A stretch of 64,000 nt of DNA from Roseiflexus castenholzii DSM 13941. Lineage in GTDB: Bacteria; Chloroflexota; Chloroflexia; Chloroflexales; Roseiflexaceae. The stretch is from the NCBI RefSeq assembly GCF_000017805.1, contig NC_009767.1, forward strand, positions 2,976,001-3,040,000, written 5' to 3'. Positions 59,103 to 64,000 of the stretch are shown in pieces. The translations under genes were made by a program, and so were the position numbers. Under the pieces are notes generated by a model. It searched no databases and had not been told where the DNA came from. It saw only the letters and a list, made by a program, of their open reading frames with translations. Within the stretch, counting starts at the first letter, position 1. Each line of letters begins with the position of its first letter.

Positions 59103-60050
59103 GTGATTGCAGGACAAACAATGTCGTCGCCGGATATTCAGCGCCTCGCAGCGCGCACCGATGTCGCGCTCGAAGTGCAGAATGCGGTGAAACGCTTCGG
59201 GCGCGAAACGGCGCAGCAACAACCGTTCTGGAAACGGAGCGCGCGCAAACCGCCGGAGACGACCGTGGCGGTGGACCATATCTCGCTCACGGTGCAACGC
59301 GGCGAGATTTTCGGCTTGCTCGGTGCGAATGGGTCTGGTAAATCGACTCTCATCCGGTTGATCTCGACGCTGCTCGTCCCCGACGGCGGCGAGATCCGCG
59401 TCTTCGGGTACGATGTGCAGCGTGAAGAACGCACGGTGCGCCGGTTGATCAATCGAGTCAGCGTCGAAGCGTCGTTCTTCAAGAAACTGTCGGCGCTGGA
59501 GAACCTGATGTACGCGGCGCGCCTCTACGACCTGCCCGGCGTCTATGCGCGTCGGCGCTCGGTCGAGATTCTGCGCAGCCTTGGTTTGAGCGAAAAGCGC
59601 CTCTACGAACCGCTGGAGCACATGTCGCGCGGCATGCAGCAGAAGGTCGCCATTGCGCGCGGTCTGCTCACCTCGCCGGTGCTGCTGCTGCTCGACGAAC
59701 CGACCACCGGTCTCGACCCGCGCTCGAAGCACGATGTGCAACGCTTCATCCTGCGCATGCGCGCGGAACACGATACCACCGTGTTTCTCACCACGCACGA
59801 CATGGACGAAGCCGACCGTTTGTGCGACCGGATTGCGATTATCGATGACGGGCGGATCGTGGCGCTCGATACGCCGCAGGGCTTGAAGGACGCAATCGGC
59901 GCCCGCAACGGCAAAAATGGTTCCACAACAATGGAGGATGTGTTCATGGCGCTGACCGGCAAGAGTCTCGATGACGATTTTGAGTCTGCGGACGATTTTG
60001 AGAGCGAGTATGGGAACGAAGCGACAGGCGGCAGCAACGGCGCACGATGA
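59103..60050 (+). CDS. ABC transporter ATP-binding protein (multidrug/polyketide type)
   Basis: This is a ~315-residue ABC ATPase: Walker A LLGANGSGKSTLI, signature MSRGMQQKVAIARGLL, Walker B VLLLLDEPTTGLDPRS and switch His in VFLTTHDMDEADRLCD. The signature is MSRGM rather than LSGGQ, as in ABC-2-type exporters such as DrrA. The start is probably GTG 59103 (AGGAG seven bases upstream); ATG 59085 and 59121 are alternatives. The membrane partner is the ABC-2 permease at 61750, separated by rsgA, a repeat and a GNAT gene. Export substrate unknown. Confidence 0.88.
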   Translation: MIAGQTMSSPDIQRLAARTDVALEVQNAVKRFGRETAQQQPFWKRSARKPPETTVAVDHISLTVQRGEIFGLLGANGSGKSTLIRLISTLLVPDGGEIRVFGYDVQREERTVRRLINRVSVEASFFKKLSALENLMYAARLYDLPGVYARRRSVEILRSLGLSEKRLYEPLEHMSRGMQQKVAIARGLLTSPVLLLLDEPTTGLDPRSKHDVQRFILRMRAEHDTTVFLTTHDMDEADRLCDRIAIIDDGRIVALDTPQGLKDAIGARNGKNGSTTMEDVFMALTGKSLDDDFESADDFESEYGNEATGGSNGAR

Positions 60051-60972
60051 GTGCCTGGAGACCGGACGATTGATCGGGAGGGTGCTGCGCGCACAGAGCG
60101 GCTTCTTTCGAGTCGAGACGGAGCAGGGCATCGTGATGTGTACACTGCGCGGTCGCCTGAAGAAAGAGCGGCAATCCACCGATCTCGCCGTCATCGGCGA
60201 CCTCGTCGAAGTCACGCCGACGATGCCGGGTCATGGGGTCATCGAGGCGGTGCTGCCGCGCCGCACGAAACTAGCGCGGCGCGCTCCTGCCTCGAAAGGG
60301 GTCTGGAAGGAGGACGTGCTGGCGGCGAACCTCGATCAGGCGCTGCTCGTCTTTTCCTGCGCCAGTCCAGAGTTCTCGCCGCGCATGCTCGACCGCTATC
60401 TGGTGCTGACCGAAACGAGCGACCTGGACGCCGTGATCGTCGCCAACAAGGTCGATCTCGTGGGTGAGAAGGAAGCCCGCCGCCTGTTCGCGCCATATGA
60501 GCGCCTGGAGTACCCGGTGCTCTACACCAGCGCGGTGACCGGTTTGGGCATTAATGCCTTGCGGGAGCGGCTCGCAGGTCGCATCAGCATTGTCACCGGA
60601 CGGTCGGGGGTTGGGAAGAGCAGCCTGTTCAACGTTGTGCAGCCAGGGTTAGGGTTGAAGGTCGGGTCTGTCAGTGCTGCGCTGAACAAAGGGCGGCACA
60701 CGACGCGCGTGGCGGAACTGATCCCGCTCGATCTGCCGGGCGGCGGGTACCTGGCGGATACGCCGGGCATCCGCGAATTGGGGCTGTGGCGTTTCCCCAA
60801 AGACGAACTGGCGCGCTGCTTCCGCGAGTTTCGCCCGTACCTGGGAGAGTGCTACTTCGCTGGATGCACCCACATCCACGAGCCGGACTGCGCGGTGCGC
60901 GCGGCGCTAGCGCGCGGTGAGATTACCCCGGAGCGCTACGACAGTTATGTGCGCTTGTTCGAGGGCGAGTGA
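60010..60972 (+). CDS. rsgA: Ribosome small-subunit GTPase RsgA
   Basis: This 320-residue circularly permuted GTPase assists 30S maturation. An OB-fold N-terminus (GRVLRAQSGFFRVETEQGIVMCTLRGRLKK in part) is followed by G4 IVANKVDLV, G5 YTSAVTG, G1 VTGRSGVGKSSLFN, G2-like GRHTTRVAEL and G3 YLADTPGIRELG. A zinc knuckle C-x5-C-x-H-x-H-x4-C occurs near the C-terminus (CYFAGCTHIHEPDC). The ATG at 60010 overlaps the ABC gene by 41 bp. The order G4-G5-G1-G2-G3 is the family hallmark. Confidence 0.95.
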   Translation: MGTKRQAAATAHDECLETGRLIGRVLRAQSGFFRVETEQGIVMCTLRGRLKKERQSTDLAVIGDLVEVTPTMPGHGVIEAVLPRRTKLARRAPASKGVWKEDVLAANLDQALLVFSCASPEFSPRMLDRYLVLTETSDLDAVIVANKVDLVGEKEARRLFAPYERLEYPVLYTSAVTGLGINALRERLAGRISIVTGRSGVGKSSLFNVVQPGLGLKVGSVSAALNKGRHTTRVAELIPLDLPGGGYLADTPGIRELGLWRFPKDELARCFREFRPYLGECYFAGCTHIHEPDCAVRAALARGEITPERYDSYVRLFEGE

Positions 60973-60975
60973 AGC

Positions 60976-61126
60976 TACCAATGACGATTGAAGCAGCCGC
61001 ATGCGGGTCATTCCGAGCCCTTCGCTTCGCTCAGGGTAAACGCAGCGCGGAATCTGCGCGGGTCGCGCACGACCCCTCGCGCTGCTCGGGGTGGCCACGC
61101 CGGATGTGCACCGGGAGGAATTGGTA
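60976..61126 (+). repeat. Dispersed palindromic-ended element, copy 10
   Basis: TACCAATGACGATTGAAGCAG (60976 on; first 20 quoted in part) to GGAATTGGTA. It starts 4 bp after the rsgA stop and ends 18 bp before the GNAT ATG. It has the CCCTTCGCTTCGCTCAGGG hairpin variant. Confidence 0.9.
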
Positions 61127-61143
61127 GCATCAGGAGATGTGCC

Positions 61144-61746
61144 ATGGAGACAAACCAAACCGATGGCGGCCGCCGCCCCGAAGTCGTTCCGGGTGACCGA
61201 ATCTTCCTCAGCGTGCTGCAACGCAGCGATCTGCTCCTCTTCGCGCGCTGGTTCAGCGACCTGGAACTGACCTTGTACGTGGGACAGCCAGGCATGGCAA
61301 ACACGCTGGAGCAGGAAGAGGAGTGGTATGAGCGTGCCGCGCGCCAACGCGACGCCAAAACATTTGCGATCATTGTGCGCGATGGTCAGCAGATGATCGG
61401 CACGGTCAGCCTGACCGACATCGACCAGCGCCGCCAGCGCGCCGCATTGGGGATCGCCATTGGCGACAAAGGCGCCTGGAACAAAGGGTATGGGAGCGAG
61501 GCGGTTCGGCTGATGTGCGCCTACGGGTTCGCCTTCCTGAACCTCTACACGGTCTACTTGTGGGTTCTGGGATACAACCTGCGCGCGCATCAGGCGTATC
61601 TCAAGTCCGGGTTTCGTGAGGTGGGTCGGCTGCGCGGCGGCATCCTCTTCGACGGTCGGCGCTACGAGGACATCTTGATGGAAATTACCCGTGATGAGTT
61701 TGGTCCATCAAACCTGACTCATCTGATTCAGCAGATAGCGAGTTGA
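61144..61746 (+). CDS. RimJ-type GNAT acetyltransferase
   Basis: This 200-residue protein has a GNAT fold with FLSVLQRSDLLLFARWFSD, VRDGQQMIGTVSLTDID, the acetyl-CoA loop GDKGAWNKGYGSEAVRLM, and LGYNLRAHQAYLKSGFREVGR. This is the RimJ/RimL subtype that acetylates N-terminal or small amine substrates. AGGAGA precedes ATG 61144. It is sandwiched between rsgA and the ABC permease and stops 3 bp before the permease ATG, so these two are co-translated. Confidence 0.85.
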   Translation: METNQTDGGRRPEVVPGDRIFLSVLQRSDLLLFARWFSDLELTLYVGQPGMANTLEQEEEWYERAARQRDAKTFAIIVRDGQQMIGTVSLTDIDQRRQRAALGIAIGDKGAWNKGYGSEAVRLMCAYGFAFLNLYTVYLWVLGYNLRAHQAYLKSGFREVGRLRGGILFDGRRYEDILMEITRDEFGPSNLTHLIQQIAS

Positions 61747-61749
61747 CCT

Positions 61750-62610
61750 ATGACGACATTTTCGGCGCGTCGCGGCGGCGCACTGGGGCGCGAACTGCGC
61801 GGCGCATATGCCTTCATTGAACGGAACGCCAACCTGATCAAACGCTACTGGGCGTGGGAACTGGTCTGGCTGGCATACTCGATTGTAAACGCGCTGTCGA
61901 TTACGTTCATCGGGCGGGCATCGGGCGAGATCACCGGCGCGACGATTGCGCCGGAGCAGGTGAATACCTTCATTTTGTTTCTGCTCGTCGGAACGCTTGT
62001 GTGGCATTATCTGTCGGTGGTGTTCGACTTGATCAGTGAGTCGATCCAGTGGGAACGCTGGGAAGGAACGATCGAGTACACCTTCATGGCGCCGATCTCG
62101 CGCCTGACGCACCTGTTCGGGCAGGCGGCGTTCGCTGTCCTGTTTGCGGTGCTCCACACTGCAATCATCCTGGCAGTCGTGGCAGCCTTTTTTCGCATCG
62201 ATCTGACCCGCGCCGACTTCGGCGCGATGCTGGTCGTCCTGATCGCTGGCAGCACGAGTTTTATCGGGCTGGGGATGTTCGCCGCCATTCTGCCGCTCCT
62301 GTCGCCAGAAAAGGGGTTGCAGATGACGAATATTATCAAGGCGATGGTGCTGCTCGTCAGTGGGGTCTACTATCCGATCAGCGTCCTGCCGGAATGGTTG
62401 CAACCGCTGGCGTACATCTCGCCGGCGACCTACATGCTCGACGGGATTCGTGCAGCGCTGCTTGAAGGCGCCGGTATCGAAGCGCTCTGGTCGGGGCGCA
62501 TCCTGCCGCTGTTGCTGACCGGGTTGCTGACGATCCCGACCGGATTGATGGCGTTTATGCGCGCCGAGCGCTACGCCAAAGCGACCGGCAGGCTCAAGCG
62601 GAACGGATGA
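61750..62610 (+). CDS. ABC-2-type transporter permease
   Basis: This 286-residue integral membrane protein has about six hydrophobic segments, e.g. YWAWELVWLAYSIVNALSITF, VNTFILFLLVGTLVWHYLS, LFAVLHTAIILAVVAAFF, STSFIGLGMFAAILPLL and MVLLVSGVYYPISVLPEWLQ. The last holds the conserved ABC-2 loop G-V-Y-Y-P-I. It is the membrane partner of the ATPase at 59103. It is translationally coupled to the GNAT gene. Confidence 0.87.
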   Translation: MTTFSARRGGALGRELRGAYAFIERNANLIKRYWAWELVWLAYSIVNALSITFIGRASGEITGATIAPEQVNTFILFLLVGTLVWHYLSVVFDLISESIQWERWEGTIEYTFMAPISRLTHLFGQAAFAVLFAVLHTAIILAVVAAFFRIDLTRADFGAMLVVLIAGSTSFIGLGMFAAILPLLSPEKGLQMTNIIKAMVLLVSGVYYPISVLPEWLQPLAYISPATYMLDGIRAALLEGAGIEALWSGRILPLLLTGLLTIPTGLMAFMRAERYAKATGRLKRNG

Positions 62611-62651
62611 GTAGGGGCGCCCCCCTGTGGGCGCTCGCACAGACAGGACCC

Positions 62652-62824
62652 ATACCAATGACGCTTGACGATGCCGCATGCGGGTCATTCCGCGCGCCGC
62701 GACGGGTCATTCCGCGCGCCGCGACGGGTCATTCCGCGCGCAGCGACTGGTCATTCCGAGCGCAGCGAGGAATCTGAGCGGGTCGCGCACGCCCCCTCAC
62801 CGGATGGTCACAGGTAAGTGGTAT
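62652..62824 (+). repeat. Dispersed palindromic-ended element, copy 11
   Basis: ATACCAATGACGCTTGACG to GGTAAGTGGTAT. Four tandem TCATTCCG(C/A)GCGC(C/A)GCGA units. It lacks the CGCTGCTCGGGGTGACCATGC segment (CCCCCTCACCGGATGG joins directly). It is followed by purine-rich GAGGCGCGAGG arrays (62825-62902). Confidence 0.9.
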
Positions 62825-62902
62825 GAGAGGCGCGAGGGGCGAGGCGCGAGGGACGAGGCGCGAGGGGCGAGGCGCGAGGGACGAGGCGCGAGGCGCGGGG
62901 TG

Positions 62903-63075
62903 ATGCCAATGACGCTTGACGATGCCGCATGCGGGTCATTCCGCGCGCAGCGACGTGTCATTCCGCGCGCAGCGACTGGTCATTCCGCGCGCAGCGACTG
63001 GTCATTCCGAGCGCAGCGAGGAATCTGAGCGGGTCGCGCACGCCCCCTCACCGGATGGTCACAGGTAAGTGGTAT
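62903..63075 (+). repeat. Dispersed palindromic-ended element, copy 12
   Basis: ATGCCAATGAC to GGTAAGTGGTAT. Four tandem 20-21 bp units; the same internal deletion as copy 11, so copies 11 and 12 are a recent duplication. It is followed by a 136-bp purine-rich spacer (63076-63211). Confidence 0.9.
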
Positions 63076-63211
63076 GAGAGGGGCGAGGGGCGAGGGGCGC
63101 GAGGCGCGAGGGACGAGGCGCGAGGGGCGAGGGGCGAGGCGCGAGGGGCGAGGCGCGAGGGACGAGGCGCGAGGGACGAGGCGCGAGGGACGAGGCGCGA
63201 GGCGCGGGGTG

Positions 63212-63358
63212 ATGCCAATGACGCTTGACGATGCCGCATGCGGGTCATTCCGCGCGCAGCGACGTGTCATTCCGCGCGCAGCGAGGAATCGAAGCGGGTC
63301 GCGCCAGACCCCTCGCTCTGCTCGGGGTGACTATGCCGGATGTGCACAGGAAATTGGC
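63212..63358 (+). repeat. Dispersed palindromic-ended element, copy 13
   Basis: ATGCCAATGAC to GAAATTGGCGCC (degraded right end). Two tandem units; CTCGCTCTGCTCGGGGTGAC core. Copies 11-13 with their purine spacers form a head-to-tail cluster. Confidence 0.85.
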
Positions 63359-63416
63359 GCCAGGCAGGTGTCGGGGCGCCCCCCTGTGGGCGCCCAAAAG
63401 AGAATAAGGAGACTCC

Positions 63417-64000
63417 ATGGCTACAACGATCAAAGATCTCGGCAACGGACTGATCGCGCGCTGGTCCACGGCGGCGGATCAGGAACGCATTGCCACCTTG
63501 TTTGGTCACGTATTCCGCCGCACTGCCGACGATCCGCCGAACGAGCGGATGATCGCCTATGTTCATCATCAGATGAGCGGACAGCACCCCTTGATCGGTC
63601 CGAACGACGTAGCGCTGGTCGAGGATACACGGAGCGGCATGGTCGTTGCGGCAACGGCAGTGATGCGGCAGCGTTGGGAGTATGCCGGTATTCCGTTCAC
63701 CCTCAGCCGCGCCGAGCCGGTCGCGGCGCATGAAGAGTACCGCAATCGCGGTCTGGTGCGGGCGACGTTCGACCTGATGCACGCGCGCAGCGCCGAACAG
63801 GGCGATCTGGCGCAGTGCATCACCGGCATCCCGTATTTCTACCGTCAATTCGGCTATGAGTTCGCCGTCGATCTCGGCGGATCGCGCGCAGTCATGCTGG
63901 CTGCGATTCCCGAGGCGAAAGAAGGCCAGGCGGAGCCGTTCATGGTGCGCGATGCCACCCTCGACGATCTGCCGCAGATTCGGATGCTCTACGAACGAGA
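63417..64000 (+). CDS. Eis-like GNAT acetyltransferase, 5' part (runs off window)
   Basis: ATG 63417 follows AAGGAGACTCC and the frame is open to the end of the window (194 residues seen). It reads DQERIATLFGHVFRRTADDPPNE, SGMVVAATAVMRQRWEYAGIPFTLSRAEPVAAHEEYRNRGLVRA (parts quoted), with the acetyl-CoA loop VAAHEEYRNRGLVRA, then CITGIPYFYRQFGYEFAVDLGGSRAVML. The start of a second GNAT-like domain (MVRDATLDDLPQIRMLYERE) follows. It is related in layout to the Eis-like gene at 44926. The end and true length are not visible. Confidence 0.8.
   Translation, partial: MATTIKDLGNGLIARWSTAADQERIATLFGHVFRRTADDPPNERMIAYVHHQMSGQHPLIGPNDVALVEDTRSGMVVAATAVMRQRWEYAGIPFTLSRAEPVAAHEEYRNRGLVRATFDLMHARSAEQGDLAQCITGIPYFYRQFGYEFAVDLGGSRAVMLAAIPEAKEGQAEPFMVRDATLDDLPQIRMLYER

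Overview
The window is GC-rich, gene-dense bacterial DNA. It best fits a filamentous anoxygenic phototroph of the Chloroflexi, close to Roseiflexus. This is inferred from the protein families, the many secreted multi-domain proteins, the 2-oxoglutarate:ferredoxin oxidoreductase pair and the abundant dispersed palindromic repeats; there is no rRNA or marker gene to prove it. I saw no tRNA, rRNA or CRISPR array.

Layout. 0-3.7 kb: the end of an expansin-like gene, then korA and korB, separated by a dispersed repeat. 3.8-9.9 kb: an arsenic island. A plus-strand operon (arsR, arsN2-type acetyltransferase, arsM) converges on a minus-strand operon (two ArsR-ArsC fusions, an arsenic-type GAPDH, arsJ). 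Each operon has an ArsR-like operator palindrome at its head. 10-24 kb: housekeeping and envelope genes: a peptidoglycan amidase/carboxypeptidase, a UV endonuclease, gltX, FHA and CBS proteins, a polyprenyl synthase, a histidine phosphatase, a TPR protein, and a papain-type protease that carries its own chagasin-like domain. 24-34 kb: a 1401-residue secreted GH13 amylase, a PD-(D/E)XK protein with a repetitive coiled coil, a broken CHAT-type gene, a PspC protein, a wax-ester synthase/DGAT, a frameshifted membrane protein gene and a nucleoside phosphorylase. 34-41 kb: a B12-binding mutase-like protein paired with an opine dehydrogenase, an 850-bp array of short palindromes, and an asparagine synthase. 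41-49 kb: Dps, LapA-like and DUF4397 proteins, and a glycosyltransferase/acetyltransferase/methyltransferase group.

49-64 kb is an accessory, repeat-dense region. It holds a 1869-residue NB-ARC ATPase with thirteen almost identical 49-residue TPR-like repeats, a HEPN/MNT toxin-antitoxin pair, a separate small CHAT (caspase-like) protease, and a second toxin-antitoxin pair (UPF0175/DUF3368). The NB-ARC protein and the CHAT protease share an unusual glycine-rich peptide (AEGGG followed by A and V/A-N). I propose that they form a bacterial NLR-caspase-like conflict system. An ABC transporter follows, its ATPase and permease separated by rsgA and an acetyltransferase, and preceded by a promoter, a 38-codon ORF and two hairpins that look like a regulatory leader. 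The window ends inside an Eis-like acetyltransferase gene.

At least thirteen copies of one 120-200 bp element, with ends reading ATACCAATGAC/GTCATTGGTAT and an internal 20-21 bp tandem unit, are scattered through intergenic DNA and explain most short ORFs there.
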